This document shows positions 12,501 to 27,500 of a DNA stretch of 64,000 nt, in pieces (the stretch's first letter is position 1; each line of letters opens with the position of its first letter). The DNA comes from Notamacropus eugenii (taxonomy: Eukaryota; Chordata; Mammalia; Diprotodontia; Macropodidae): contig NC_092878.1 of NCBI RefSeq assembly GCF_028372415.1, positions 28,006,903 to 28,070,902 of the forward strand, in the 5' to 3' direction. A program made the translations under genes and the position numbers. The notes under the pieces were generated by a model, which saw only the letters and a list, made by a program, of their open reading frames with translations, had not been told where the DNA came from and did not search any database.

Positions 12501-15500
12501 TGTATATTTCAGATCTGTCTTGCTTGTTTGTTATTTATGTTCTGTTCATTTCAAAAACGTTTGTGACCCTCTTTTTTCTTTTTGGCAAGCCCTCTCCCCA
12601 TACAGCCCTTCCCCTCCTTGCTTTGAGAAAAAAGGAGAACAAACCTTTGTAACAAATGTGCATAGTCAAGCAAAACAGATGTTTCTGTTGGCTCTGTCTG
12701 AAAATGTGTGTTTCAGTCTTCACCTTGCATCCATTGCCCCCTCTGTCAGGAGGCAGCAAGCATGCTTCATTACTGGGACTGTGAAACCAAGCAGAGCTTT
12801 TTGAATGTGGTAGCCCTCGGGCTGAGCTTTGAAGGAAAGAAGGGGCATTTCAGGTATGGGGGGATAGCCCGTGCAAAGATGGAATATTGTATGCAGGGAA
12901 TATGTAGGCCAGTAGTAAGTGTAGAGCATAGAGTGTATAAGGGAGAGTAATGAGTAACACATCTGGAAAGGTAGGCTGGATATGCCTATCAACATACCAT
13001 AAGACATGTTGAAAGAGATGGATTCAAGGGGCAACTCAGTGGATAGAGCACTGGCCCTGTAGTCAGGAGGACCTGAGTTCCCATCCAGACTCAGATACTT
13101 ACTAGCAATGTGACCCTGGGCAAGTCACCTTACTCCACTTGCCTCAAACAACAACAAAAAAAGATAGATTGCGAGAAACAACTGTGATCAATGTAGTGAC
13201 TAATCGTGACCTTGGAAGACTGATGAGGCATGCTTAGTACTTCCCAGCAAGAGCTGCCAGCCTAGGAGTGTGGAAGGAAACGTGCATTTTTCAGACACAG
13301 CCAATGGGTGAATTTGTTTTGTTTGACTAAACTTATTTGTTACAGGAAAGGTCTTTTTTGGGGGGAGGGGATTGAGAATGAGGAGAAGTAGTAAAAGAGT
13401 GATGGTGATGCAAAATAAAAAGAAAGGATAAAAGGAGTCAGATCTGTTCTCGTGAAAGGAAAAAAGAATTAGTTTAGTGACGAATTCTTGGTCTAGTGGT
13501 TTTCAGGAGTCATAAAGCATCCATTATATGCTGGGCTATCAGGGAACACTTCTGTGATCTGTGATCTCATCAGTATGGCCATCTGTACTGCCAACACAAC
13601 TTGTACCTGCAGTGGGTGATTGATGAATCACTCATGGCCAACCTAATGGTGAGCCTCACCAAACTGGCCAGGCTAAACATGAGCTAAAAGGAAAAGTTCT
13701 TGCCACTAGCCCAGGCTCAAATCCTTTCCAGTATGCCAGCCCTACCAAAGCATTTTCTTCATTAATAGTACTATCAAAAACCAAGAATCACCTGCATGCT
13801 TTAGAAAAAGGATAAAACTGAAGTAGGGGTTTAATGAAGGCATGCTAGGGAAAATGCAGAAATACATAAGGGATCGATACAACATGGTATCTCTCCTCAA
13901 CAAGTTTCTAGTCCTAAACCTAAATTTAGGTTAATAAATAGACATAAATCAAGATTTAGAGTTGGAAAGGGACCTTAGAGGTCATTTAGTCCAACTCCTA
14001 CATTTTACATATGAGGAAAGTGTGGTCCAGACTGGGGTAAGGATTTGTCCACAGTCATAGGTGGACATGAACATTTGTCACAGTTCATAGGTAATGAAAG
14101 GAATGCAGTTTTGGGATTTAAACCCAGGCACTCTGACTCCAATTCCAGTGTGTTTCCATGGCACTATAGTAATCTGAGAGATTATGTTAGCCCAGAGGTT
14201 GAAGAGGTTTATGCCTACTGGTTGTTGTAAGGACCACATGAGGTCATATTTTAAAGCTCATCACAGGACCTGACTCATAGTAGATGCCTAATAAATGCTT
14301 GTTTCTGGCTTTCCTTCTACCTAACATTGACGTCATCTGCTGAACCTTTGTTTCGTGGCTATGACCTGGTTAAGTCCCAGGTACTCAGGAGAGCACCAGA
14401 GGCAGCACTTAGAGGCAGCCAGTTGTCAAGGTGGATCTAGCTCTGCCCTTGGACTCAGGAAGACCCTGAACTTAAGTTTCTTCATGTTAGATATAACATA
14501 AGATGAAGGCATCTAAAGCCCCTTTCAGCTTTAAAACTATGATCCTGTGAAGAATGAGGCTCTTCAGCTCTAGCCTACTGAAGACTTTGAATAGAACTGA
14601 TCCTAGGACAAGTCCTTAGTGCTCCTCCCCCCTGCCCCATGTCCTACATCTGCCCCTCTCCCCTCCCCCTCCAATTTACCCAATTTCTTTTAAATCACTT
14701 TCTTTGAATTGGCTCAGCCTCAGAGGAAGAAACAGCTGAAACTAGGACTTGACTCTTAAAGTTCCTGATTACCTACACTTGGAGTTAAGTTATCGATCTT
14801 CCTAGGAATCATTTGATTCTGCTTTCCTGTTGTTGAGAAAAGGTGGAATATCTGGGCATACTAGACATCATGTAATAGCAGGCCTAGGCCCGTCCATTCA
14901 GGGAAGCCTGAAGAAAATTTTGGCATTATCTGAGCAGTGGCTTTTACTATCTGGCTTCAGGCCCTGCAACATGATACCTTTAAGAAAGAACTGAGAGCAG
15001 AAACGCCAGGAGCCTGATAACCGGCCTTGCAGGAACCAGGGATCTCTTTATATCCTGGGGCTCCTTAAACAAGGACTCGACTTGAAGACTCTGCCCTCAC
15101 TGTACAGAGAACCTAAGCCAACCTTGCTAGAGGAACAAGGACCCATGTGAGGATGACTCCCCAAGAAGCTTGGCAAGGTCAGATAGATGTCATGGCCTAG
15201 GGCCAGAAATGATGCAAACGGGGACCACACCCTCCCTTACTCTAACAGAATGAAGATATCAGTCAAAGGTCATCAAATAAAGTTTATTATTTAGATCATT
15301 GCGAAGAAGCACATTAAGCTGCTATCAGTGGATTTCTCTTCCCATAGGATGAAGTGAATGAGATGGTCTAGGTGGGAAAAGTCACCTCTAGGGGAAGAGG
15401 TTCTTTGCCATACCATTCCTACATCTTCCTCTCACGTATCTCGCCTTATACAGTCACAGCCCTTGTGTCCTAGATTAAGAATGTTTTGATATGGCCTCAT

Positions 15501-18500
15501 ATTTCTTTTTATTGCTGTAAGGTCTGAGGATGAGAGCACACTGTAACTTAAAGACCGATCAGAAGAGTTTATATGACTGTCACTTTTCAGATGCACCCCT
15601 TCAGAACACAGTTAAGTATGAGAGAGGGAAGGAAAGCCTTTCTTTTTCCTATCTGGCCCTCTGTTAACCTACCTTCTTTCGGCCCCTCTCCCCCTTTGAG
15701 ATTTTTAAATATTAACGAATCTGCCCTGTCTTCCTCCTTTGACCACAGTTGGATACCAAAGGGGAGTGGGAAAACCAAGATGGTTATAACACACCAAAGG
15801 CATCTTCTCCATGGATAAGAGTGTCTGAATTCCTCCCTAAGGGCCAGGTAATGGCCATGTGGAGGCAGTCAATCTAGATGAGTAGTACGAAAACTAACCA
15901 CAAACTTTGGGTGAGCCACACAGCAACAGAAAGCCCAGATTTCTAAGTTTTTCTGCCTTGATTTTACATAAAGACAGTTCGAGTTAAATAACCCCTCATC
16001 TAAAGCTCTTTGTCTATATTATTAGTCTCTGGATGATAAGAGATGCACGGAGGCCTTTGCTATGGAGATAAGTCTTCCCTGGGGCCCCCTGTGTATGGTC
16101 AGTTTAGATATGCAGGAGGCCGAGTAAATACCAACTACTAGGAATTTTTTAACTAAAAAGCCAGCATGCATAATACCTTTTTTTTTACCCAGCCTAGCTT
16201 TTAAATCTAAATAAACTTGTAATCTAAATGTTTAATTTAACATTTTTAAAAAATACTGTTAAGTACATAGCTCGGAACCCACAACACATAGAACGGCTAC
16301 AAGGAAGTAACTCACGGCGAATTCTGCACCCAGAGGCCACGGAACATTGGAGCGAGGGAGATTTCTGTTCCGGAGAGACCTGCAAACCTCTCGCGGGGGG
16401 TCCTTCGCGCTGCGGACTGGGCGCCAGGACTGGGAGCTGAGTGCAGCCCTGCTGCGGCCGCTGCACCGAGAGGAAAAGATCCGAGCACGCTTCAGGGACG
16501 GGATCTCCAACGGCCACGCGGGTCCCTCCACCCACAGAGGGACCTGCAAACCTCTTGCAAAAGGTCCATCGTGCTGTAGACGTGTAGCCCAGCCCAGACC
16601 TGCCGCGACCACGGCACCGAGAGGTACAGATCCGAGCAGGCTTCAGGGACGGGATCTCCAGCGGCCGCACAAGTCCCTCCACCCACAGGTGATGGGGGTC
16701 AGTGAGAGAGTCTCTTTGGCGGGTCGAGAGGGGAGTGGGGTGCCCCCATAATTCAGGCCCCCCCCCCGGGAGGTAGAAGCTGAGAGGCGGCTGCAGACAG
16801 GGGCTCCCCAAGCAGGCAGGAGCCTGAATCCATTGTGGAAGGTCTGTGCATAAACCCCCTGAGGGAACTGAGCCTGAGAGGCGGCCCTGCCCGGGCCTGA
16901 CCACCTGAACTTAATCTCACACTGAATAGCAGCCCTGCCCCCGCCAAAAGCCCTAAGGCTGGAAGCAGCATTTGAATCTCAGACCCCAGACGCTGGCTGA
17001 GAGGATCAGGAGGCAGGTGGGTGTGAGGAGAATATTCAGAGGTCAAGTCACTGGCTGGGAAAATGCCCAGAAAAGGGAAAAGAAAAAAGACAATAGAAGG
17101 TTACTTTCTTGGAGAACAGACATTTCCTCCCTTCCTTTCTGATGAGGAAGAACAATGGTTACCATCAGGCAAAGACACAGAAATCAAGGCTTCTGTGTCC
17201 CAGCCCACCCAATGGGCTCAGGCCATGGAAGAGCTCAAAAAGAATTTTGAAAATCAAGTTAGAGAGGTGGAGGAAAAACGGGGAAGAGAAATGAGAGAGA
17301 TGAAAGAAAAGCATGAAAAGCAAATCAGCTCCCTGCTAAAGGAGACCCAAAAAAATGTTGAAGAAATTAACACCTTGAAAACTAGCCTAACTCAATTGGC
17401 AAAAGAGGTTCAAAAAGCCAGTGAGGAGAAGAATGCTTTCAAAAGCAGAATTAGCCAAATGGAAAAGGAAATTCAAAAGCTCACTGAAGAAAATAGTTCT
17501 TTCAAAATTAAAATGGCATAGATGGAGGCTAATGACTTTATGAGAAAGCAAGATATCACAGAACAAAGAGAGAAGAATGGAAAAATGGAAGATAATGTGA
17601 AATATCTCATTGGAAAAACAACAGACCTGGAAAATAGATCCAGGAGAGACAATTTAAAAATTATGGGACTACCTGAAAGCCATGATCAAAAGAAGAGCCT
17701 AGACATCATCTTTCATGAAATTATCAAGGAAAACTGCCCTGAGATTCTAGAACCAGAGGGCAAAATAAATATTCAAGGAATCCACAGAACACCGCCTGAA
17801 AGAGATCCAAAAAGAGAAACTCCTAGGAACATTGTGGCCAAATTCCAGAGTTCCCAGGTCAAGGTGAAAATATTGCAAGTAGCTAGAAAGAAACAATTCA
17901 AGTATTGTGGAAATACAATCAGGATAACACAAGATCTAGCAGCCTCTACATTAAGGAATCGAAGGGCATGGAATAGGATATTCCAGAAGTCAAAGGAACT
18001 AGGACTAAAACCAAGAATCACCTACCCAGCAAAACTGAGTATAATACTTCAGGGGAAAAATTGGTCTTTCAATGAAATAGAGGATTTTCAAATTTTCTTG
18101 ATGACAAGACCAGAGCTGAAAAGAAAATTTGACTTTCAAACACAAGAATGAAGAGAACCATGAAAAGGTGAACAGCAAAGAGAAGTCATAAGGGACTTAC
18201 TAAAGCTGAACTGTTTACATTCCTACATGGAAAGACAATATTTGTAACTCTTGAAACATTTCAGTATCTGGGTACTGGGTGGGATTACACACACACACAT
18301 GCACACATGCACACATACATAGAGACAGAGTGTACAGAGTGAATTGAAGAGGATGGGATCATATCTTAAAAAAAAAAATGAAATCAAGCAGTGAGAGAGA
18401 AATATATTGGGAGGAGAAAGGGAGAAATGGAATGGGGCAAATTATCTCTCATAAAAGAGGCAAGCAAAAGACTCATTAGTGGAGGGATAAAGAGGGGAGG

Positions 18501-21500
18501 TGAGAGAAAAACATGAAGTCTACTCTCATCACATTCCACTAAAGGAAAGAATAAAATGCACACTCATTTTGGTAGGAAAACCTATCTCACAATACAGGAA
18601 AGTGGGGGATAAGGGGACAAGCAGGGTGGGGGGGATGATAGAAGGGAGGGCATGGGGAGGAGAGTGCAATTCGAGGTCGACACTCATGGGGAGGGATAGG
18701 ATTAAAAGAGAATAGAAGTAATGGGGGACAGGATAGGATGGAGGGAAATATAGTTAGTCCTATACAACACAACTATTATGGAAGTCATTTGCAAAACTAC
18801 ACAGATTTGGCCTATATTGAATTGCTTGCTTTCCAAAGGGAAGGGGTGGAGAGGGAGGGAGGTAAAGAAGGTGGAACTCAAAGTGTTAGGATCAACTGTT
18901 GAGTAATGTTCTTACCACTAGGAAATAAGAAATACAGGTAAAGGGGTATAGAAAGCTGTCTGGCCCTACAGGACAAAAGAGAAGATGGAGACAAGGGCAG
19001 AGAGGGATGATGGAAGAGAGAGCAGATTGGTCATAGGGGCAATTAGAATGCTTGGTGTTTGGGGGGGGGAGGGGATAAAAGGGGAGAAAATTTGTAACCC
19101 AAAATTTTGTGAAAATGAATGTTAAAAGTTAAATAAATAAATTTAAAAATACTGTTAAGTACACATGTGTAATTAAGTTTTCATAATCCTGAATTATTAC
19201 ATTAAGTCTTTGGTACAAGTACTATAGAGAAGTCTATAGATCTGCATTCTGTTCTACCACTTCATATCTATATGACTTTGGGCCAGATAGTCTCTCCGGT
19301 TTTCCAAACCAGATCATTGCATGCCTCTGTTTTAAAATTTATTTATTTATTTAGTTTTAGTTTACAGCGTTCAGTTCCACAAGCTTTTGAGTTTCAGATT
19401 TTCTCTCCTCCCTTCTTCCCTCTCCAAGATGGCGTACAGTCCTATATGGCCTCTACATATACACTTACATCAAACATGTTTTCACATTAGTCGTGTTGCA
19501 AAGAACTAGAGCCAATGTAATGAACTTCAGGAAAGAAGAAACAAAACAAAAGAGAGAGAGGAAATGGTACACTTCGATCTGCATTTAGACTATAATTCTT
19601 TCTCTGGATGTGGATAGCATTTTCCATCATTAATCTTTTGGAGTTATCTTAGAACCTTGCATTGCTGAGAGGAGCCAAGTCTGTGAAAGTTAGTCATCAC
19701 ACAGTGTGGCTGTAACTGTGTACAATGTTCTCCTGGTTCTGCTCCCCTCACTCAGCACCAGTTCATATAAATCTTTCCAGCTTTTTCTGAAGTCCGCCTG
19801 CTCATAATTTCTTACAGCATAATAGTATTCCATTACCTTCGTATACCACAGCTTGTTCAGCCATTCCCCAATTGATGAGCATCTCCTCACTTTCCAATTC
19901 TTGCTACCACAAAAAGAGGTGCTATAAATATTTTTGTACATGTGAGTCCTTTTCCCATTTATGTGATCTCTTTGGGTTACAGCCCTAAAAGTGGTGTTGC
20001 TGGATCAGTTTTATAGTCCTTTGGGCATAGTTCCAAATTGCTCTCCACAATGGTTGGATCAGTTCACAACTCCATTAACAATGCATTAGTGTTCCAATTT
20101 TCCCACATCTTCTCCAGCATTTATAATTTTCCTGTTTTGTCATGTTTGCCAATCTGACAGATGTTAAGTGGTATCTAAGAGTTGTTTTGATTTACATCAC
20201 TCTACTCAATAATCATTTAGAGCATTTTTTTATATGACTATAGATATCTTTAATTTCTTCCTCTTAAACCTGCAAAATATCTTATTTTATGGCATCATTC
20301 AGTTTCATTAGACATCTACTAAGCACCTGCTTTGTATACAGCACCATTCTGGGAAAAATACAAGATTTAGATAGGATGTAATCCGTGCCCTCCTGAAGTA
20401 CACAACAGCCTACTAAAGGGTTGTGATGTATACAGGTAACTCTAATAGAGAACAGTACATAATCAGTGCATTAGAGATATGTAAGAAAAGGTCTGTGTGA
20501 AGTCATACTGAACAAGGGATGACTTTAATACTTGGGGCTTTCAGGAGAGGCCTGTTGAGGAAGAAGCATTTGATGTGGACTTCAAAGACTGGAAAGGAAT
20601 TTAGTAGGTAAGGAAAGAGATGGATCTCCTAGAAAGAGGGGACAGATGAGCAAAGACATGTGAAGGGAGTCCAGTAGTTCAGCTGGAACTTGGATGACTT
20701 GGAAGGAATCAGTGTGGACTAGGGGTAGCTAGGAGGCACCCTAGTGCATAGAGGGCTTCATTTGAAGTCAGGAAGACTTCCTGAGTTCAGATTTGGCTTG
20801 AGATACTAGATGTGTGACTTGGGCTAGTTACTTAACTCTGTTTGCCCTCATTTCCTCATCTGTCAGATGAACTATAGAAGAAAATGGCAAACTATTCCAG
20901 TATCTCTGCTAAGAAAACCCCAAATGGGGGTTTGACATGACTAAAAAAATGACTGAGCAACAAGGATTGGAAAGAGAAAGTAATGCCAAATAATAGATGG
21001 TCTTGAATATCAGGAAAAAGAGTTTGAATTTTGTTTGGAGGTAACCACTAAAGATTTTTGGGCCTTCAGGTGACATGACCAGATGGCTCTTTGTAGGTTT
21101 TATCATAGGGGCCTAAATCCAGAGCTGGTAGAAAACTAAAAGATCAGTAGTCTGAGACCCAGAGAGATTAAGAACCAGTATGTACGCTCTTGATACTGTA
21201 GCTATAAAATCCAGTAACTCTTTGTTGGCTACACTTGATTGCCTCCATTACTTCAGGCTGGAAGAGATAGAGATTAAGGGGAGAGGAGTACTAGTTAGAA
21301 GATTACAGGAGGCTTTTGGTGGTGGAGGTGGATGGTAATAAAGACTTTTTTTACTAGGATAGCGATCAAAAGTGAATGACAGATCTCATTGGGCTTGAAT
21401 TGATGTAATTTGGACTTGATATGGTAGAGAGGGGTGAATCAGAGATGACTAATGTTTTCAGTATGGAAAACAGCAAATAGTATTACTGTAGATAGAAACA

Positions 21501-24500
21501 GGCAAGTCAGAAGTAGTATAGATTTGGGGGAAAAGGAATGATTCTGGTTTTGGAAGCATTGAGTTTGTTACCAGTTAAACATCCTGGTAGTGATGTCTTG
21601 TGGGTCATCGGAGGTGCAATCTAAAGTGTTGAAGAAAGGTCAGGGATGATTCTTTAAAGTATGGTTTGGGAATCCCCCAACCCTATCCTCTGCCTCCGCT
21701 TCCTACAAGGTGTTTGAGAGACCTCTGGGGGTCTGTGAAGTCAAAACTATTTTCACAGTAATACTAAGATGTTTAGTTTCAATCATATCACTAAATATAA
21801 TCCATATAAAAGTTCTTTGGGAAGGTCCTTAATGATTTCTAAGAGTATAAAAGGGTCTTGATACCAAAAGTTTGAGAACTCCTGTCATAGAGCAAATAGT
21901 TTTAGTGGCGTAATAAGATTTCGAAGGGAAGAAATATGGAGAGATGAGAAGGCCAAAAATGAGTCCTCTGACTCAACCTTGTCATCTTACAGATGGTAGA
22001 ACAGACGTGTGGGTGCCACGGTCACACAGCAAGCTTATAGCAGAGGTGGGACTAGAACTCAGTCCTTTCCACTCTGTCCTTTCCTCTCTATCCCTGCTAC
22101 AGCTGTTGCAGTACAGGCCTTCCTCACTACCTGCCTGGACTATTTCTGCAGCCTCCTTCCTGCCCACCCTTCACTTTGCAGCCAGAATAGTCTTTCTTAC
22201 ACATTGCTGTGGCTATAGCTTGGTTTCTGTGGCTCTCTGTTGCCTCTAAAACTCAACCTCTTCTGCCTGGTATTCAAGACCGTCCCCAACATGGTGCTGA
22301 CCTACGTTTCCAGCCTCCTGGCCTCTATGCCGCAGCCCAGTTAAACACTTCAACTCCTTAAAGTGCACTGTATGTAGTCTCATATCTCTGGGTCATTGCT
22401 TACACTATTCCCAGTTCCTGGAAAGCCATCCCTGTCCTTTAGAGACCAATTCAAGTGCCATGTCCCCCAGGAAGCCTTCTCTGACCTTATAAAGTACCAT
22501 GTTATGACTTTATACTGTATTTTTTCTTTTTAAATGTTTTACTTCTGCTCTTTATTATTTTATATTTTTTTACTTCTCTTCCATCACCATCACCCCCAAC
22601 CGTCCTTTATAACAAATCAAATACAGTGGCCATATCTGAAAAACATATGCCTATTCTATACCTTTAATTCATCATCTCTCTGTAGAGAGGTGGAAAATGT
22701 GCATCACCGTTTGTCCTCTTAAGTCATAATTGGTCACTGCTTTGATCAGAGGTCTGAATTTTTTCACAGTTGTTTTCCATTATGTTAATTGTGGTCATCT
22801 TGTAAATTTTCTGTCTTCCTAAAGGCCCTGAGCCCAGAATGACAATGTCTCAGTACTTTGTAGTGGTTTCTATACACACTATGGTTGAAAAAGATAAAAG
22901 TCACATTGGGGTTGGACAACACCTCCATCCTACAGCCCATATTCCAGTAGAAGTTCTGTCCATGCATGGTGATAGAGTGTTTCCATACTGTACTAAAGAA
23001 CTGGCAGTTACTAAGTAACAGCCATTTAACATGCCTGCCCTCACAAAGTTTTTATTAGAGAACCTCAAAAATAAATTAAAAGAGAATGTATTTGAACCTT
23101 ATAAAATAGTGGTGCAAGTAATGATTGCAGAACAAATATGTGGAGTAAATATGACTGTGTTTTTGGGATGCTGATACAGACAACTATCATGATAATGATT
23201 TTTTAAAAAATTACATGTTTTTTATTTTCAGTTGGTAAAATCTACTTTCTCTTCCTTTCACTCTACCTCTCCCATGTCTCCCACACAGCCAGTTGAGGAG
23301 TGTCAGCTGCTTCCTTGCACCTCTCCTCCTTGTTTTTAAAAACATGTATCTGTACCCTGATTATGTGAGAATTTTCCCTAACTTCCCTTCCTCTCAACGC
23401 CCAGTGTATTCTTCTCTTTCCATTCTCTTAAGATCCTCAAGATGTAATACCTACTCCCAGCCTTTGTCTAATTAGACTCCCTGTATGACCCCTGATTATG
23501 GAGTTATATCAATGGGGACACATGTATATACCCTCATATTTGAATGTAACAGTTCATCCCTTATGAGTCATTCATCTGTGTTTTTCTTGTTACATTTCCT
23601 GTAAGTCCTGTATTTGAATTTCAAAGTTCCTTCCCAGACCTGATCTTTTGATTAGCAATACTAAATTTGCTGAATAAGGTACTCTTGGCTTTAAGCCTAT
23701 ATTCTTTGCTTCCTGGATTTGCTTCCAAATTCTTCACTCTTTTCCAGTGGTGGTTGCTAAGTTGTATGTGATTCTGACCATGGCTCCTTGATACTTAAGT
23801 TCTTTTTTTCGGTTTGCTTACATTATTTTTCTTTGACCTGGAAGCTCTGGATTTGGGCTGTGATGTTCCTGGGAGTTTCCATTTGGAGTTTTCTTTCAGG
23901 ATGTGCCTGGTGTATTCTTTCTATTTCCACTTTGCCCTTTGTTTTTAAGTGATGTGGGCAGTTTTCTTTTTTTCTTTTTGAATTTATTTAGTATTTTTAT
24001 TTTCCCCCAGTTATATGCAAAAACAATTTTTAACATTCATTTTTAAACTTTGAGTTCCAAATTCTCTCCCTTCCTCTTTCACTGAATGGGCAGGAAATTC
24101 AATGTAGGTTATACATGTGTCATCAAGCAAAACATTTTTGTATTAGTTATGTTGTGAAAGAAAACATAGACCAAAAAAACCTAACTTCAAAATGAAATGA
24201 AAAAGTATGCTTCAATCTGTATTCAGACACTGTCAGTTTTTTTCTCAGGGGACTGATAGCTTTTTTTTATCATATATCCTTCAGAGTTATCATGGATCAT
24301 TGTATTGAATAGCTAAGTCATTCACAGCTGATCATTGACAATATTGCTGTTACTTTGTACACAATACATTTCACTTTGCATTAGCTCATGTAAGTCTTTC
24401 CAGGTTTTTCTGAGAGCATCCTGCTTATCATTTCTTATAGTATTTTATCTTAATCACATGCCACAATTTGTTCAGCCAGTCCCCAATTGATGAGCATCCC

Positions 24501-27500
24501 CTCAATTTCTAATTCTTTTCTACCAGGAAAGAGCTGCTATAAATATTTTTGTACTTATAGGTCCTTTTCCTTTTTGTTTTTTATCTCTTTGGGGATACAG
24601 ACCTAGTAATGGTATTGCTAGGTCAAAGTGTATGCATAGTTTTATAGCCCTTTGGGCATAGTTCCAAATTGCTGCAGAATGGTTGAATCAGTTTACAACT
24701 CCACCAATGGTGCATTAATGTCTCATTTTTCCCATATCCCCTCCAACATTTGTCATTTTCCTTTTCTGTCCTATTAGCCAATCTAATAGGTATGAGGTAG
24801 TACCTCAGAATTGTTTTAATTTACATTTCTCCCATCAATAGTGATGTTTCATGTGAAAACTGTTCATATCTTTTTGATGATTTATCAGTTGGGGAATGAC
24901 TTTTATTTTTATAAATTTGACTCAGTTTTCTATATGTTTGGGAAATAAGACCTTTATCAGAGAAACTTGCTTCAAAATTTTTTTTTCACAGTTACTATGG
25001 CTATCTATTTCCCTCCATCCTATTCCTCCCAACTTTGTTTATTCTATTCTCTCTTTCCTTTTACCTTGTCCTTCCTCAAGTGTTTTGCTTTTGACTACCC
25101 CCTCTCAATCTTCCCTCCCTTCTATCTCCCATCTTCCCCTTCTTCTGTCTCCTTTTCCTCCTACTTCCCTGTAGGATAAGATAGATTTCTGTATGTTGAG
25201 TGTGTATGTTATTCCGTATTTGAGCCAATTCTGATGAGAATTAGGTTCGCTCACTCTCCCTCTTCTTCACCCTTCTTCCCCTGCATTGTAAAAGCTTTTT
25301 TTTGCCACTTTTACATGAGATAATTTACTTCATTCTACCTCACCCTTTCCCTTTCTCCAGTGCATTCCTCTCACCTCTTAATTTTATTTTTTTAGATATC
25401 ATCCCTTCATATTCAACTCAAACCTGTGCATTCTCTCTATATATACTCCTTCTAACTGCCCTAATAATGAGAAAGTTCTTATGAGTTACAAGTATCATTT
25501 TCCCATATAGGAATGTAAACAGTTTAACTATATTAAGTACCTTGTGATTTCCCTTTCCTGTTTACCTTTTTATGCTTCTCTTGAGTCTTGTATTTGAAAG
25601 TAATATTTTCTATTCAGCTCTGATCTTTTTATCAAGAATATTTGAAAGTTCTCTATTTCATTAAATGGTCATTATTTTCCCCTGAAGGATTATACTCAGT
25701 TGTGCTGGGTGGGTGATTCTTGGTTGTAATCTTAGCTCCTTTGCCTTCCAGGATATCCTATTCCTAGCCCTCTGATCCTTTAATGTAGAAACTGCTAAAA
25801 CTTGTGTCATCCTGACTATGGTACCATGTTACTTGAATTGTTTCTTTCTGGCTACTTGTAATATTTCCTTCTTGACCTGGGAGTTCTGGAATTTGACTAC
25901 AATATTCCTGGGAGTTTTCATCTTGGGATCTCTTTCAGGAGGTGACCAGTGGATTCTTCAGTTTCTATTTTACCCTCTGGTTCTGTAATTTCAGGGCAGT
26001 TTTCCCTGATAATGTCTTGCAAGGTGATGTCTTGGCTCTTATTTTGATCATGACTCTCAGGTAATACTGTAATTTTAAAATTATCTCTCCTGCATCTGTT
26101 TTCCAAGTCAGTTTTTTTCCCAATGAGATATTTCTCGTTGTCTTCTATCTTTTCATTCTTTTGGTTTTGTTTTATTGTCTGTTTTTTAAGGTGTTAATTT
26201 CTTCAGTATTTTTTGTGTGTCTCCTTTACCATGCTGTTGATTTGTTTTTCATGATTTTATTGTATCACTCTCATTTGTCTTTCCATTTTTTCCTCTTTCT
26301 CTCTTATTTGATTTTCAAAATTTTTTTTGAGCTCTTCCATGTCCTGAAATCAATTCATATTTTTCTTGGAAGCGTTGGATGGAGGAGCTTTGACTTTGTT
26401 ATCTTCTTCTGAGTGTGTTTTGATCTTCCTTGGCCCCATAGTAACTTTCTGTGGTCAGAATTTTTTTCTGTTGTTTGCTCATTTTCCCAGGCTATTTCTT
26501 GACTTTTAGCTCTTTGTTAAAGTTGGACTCTGCTTCCAAGGGTGAACTATCCCAAGCTTCAGGAGTTTTGTGCAGCCATTTTCAGTGATACTTCTAGCAA
26601 CCTGTAAGTTTTCAGTTCTTCCAAGGTGGTATGATCTAAGAAGAGATGTGTTTACTATTCTCCTGGTTTGTGCTCTGGTCTGTTAATAACCACAAGCACT
26701 CTTTTCATCCCTGGAACTACGATGAGAGTCCCTTCTCCACTGCAGCTGCAAGCTCCGGTATGCTAGTATTCCTTCTTGCTGTGGGACTGCCCCCCAGGAC
26801 TGCGATGCAGATCTGAGTATGGGCAAAGCAACAGGGTCCTGCCTTAATACTAACAAATGTAATCTCCTTCTGACCAGTTGTTTGATCCCTTACTCTCTGA
26901 AGGCTGAGAGTTCTGGAAGCAGCTGCTGCTCATCCTAATTCAGTAGCTTCTAAGAGCTTCTCCTGGTTTGCTGAGCCTGGGTCTGTGCTGGGATGACTTG
27001 CGTTGGACTGTGCTCCATTCTCACCCAGTACAACAGACCTTTCCTGATAACCTTCTAAGTTGCCTTTGGCTGGAAAATTATTTCACCCTGTCCTTTTGTG
27101 GGTTCTGCTGCTCCAGGACTTGTGCTGTGGCCTTATTTAAAGGTTTTCAGAAAGGTTTGACGGACAGCTCAGGCAAGTCGCTGCCTTTTCTCTACCATCT
27201 TGGCTCTGTCCTCTGGGCAGTTTTCTTTTTAAGATTTCTAGAAATATAATATCTAAACTTTTTTTGGGGGGTAATGGAATTTAGATAATCTCATAATTCT
27301 TATTTTCTTCTTCTCAATCTGTTTTCTAGGTCAGTTGTTTTTATTATAAGATACCTTACATTTTCTTCTATTTTATCAGTTTTTTAAGTTTTTTAAATTT
27401 AATTTCTTGTTTTATCATGGAATCATTGGTTTCTATTTGACCCATTTTAATTTCCAAAGGCTTGTAGCTCAGGCAGGGTTTTGTACCTCTTATCCAAGTT

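Larger units (their letters stand above)
16268..19144 (+). mobile_element. HAL1-like element (ORF1 only), full length with 19-bp TSD
   Basis: Flanked by an exact 19-base duplication AAAAATACTGTTAAGTACA at 16249-16267 and 19145-19163, with an AT-rich insertion site and an AAATAAATAAATTT-type tail. The order is a CpG-rich 5' UTR with two tandem units, ORF1 (17063-18151), then about 1 kb of purine-rich 3' sequence with no ORF2. This is the layout of half-L1 elements, which must borrow reverse transcriptase. The CpG content and exact duplication suggest a fairly recent insertion. It sits in sense orientation in a MAPKBP1 intron. Confidence 0.9.

Noticed and set aside
16224..16904. 226-codon minus-strand open frame
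   Set aside because: It is the reverse of the CpG-rich 5' UTR of the HAL1-like element and shows no known motif.
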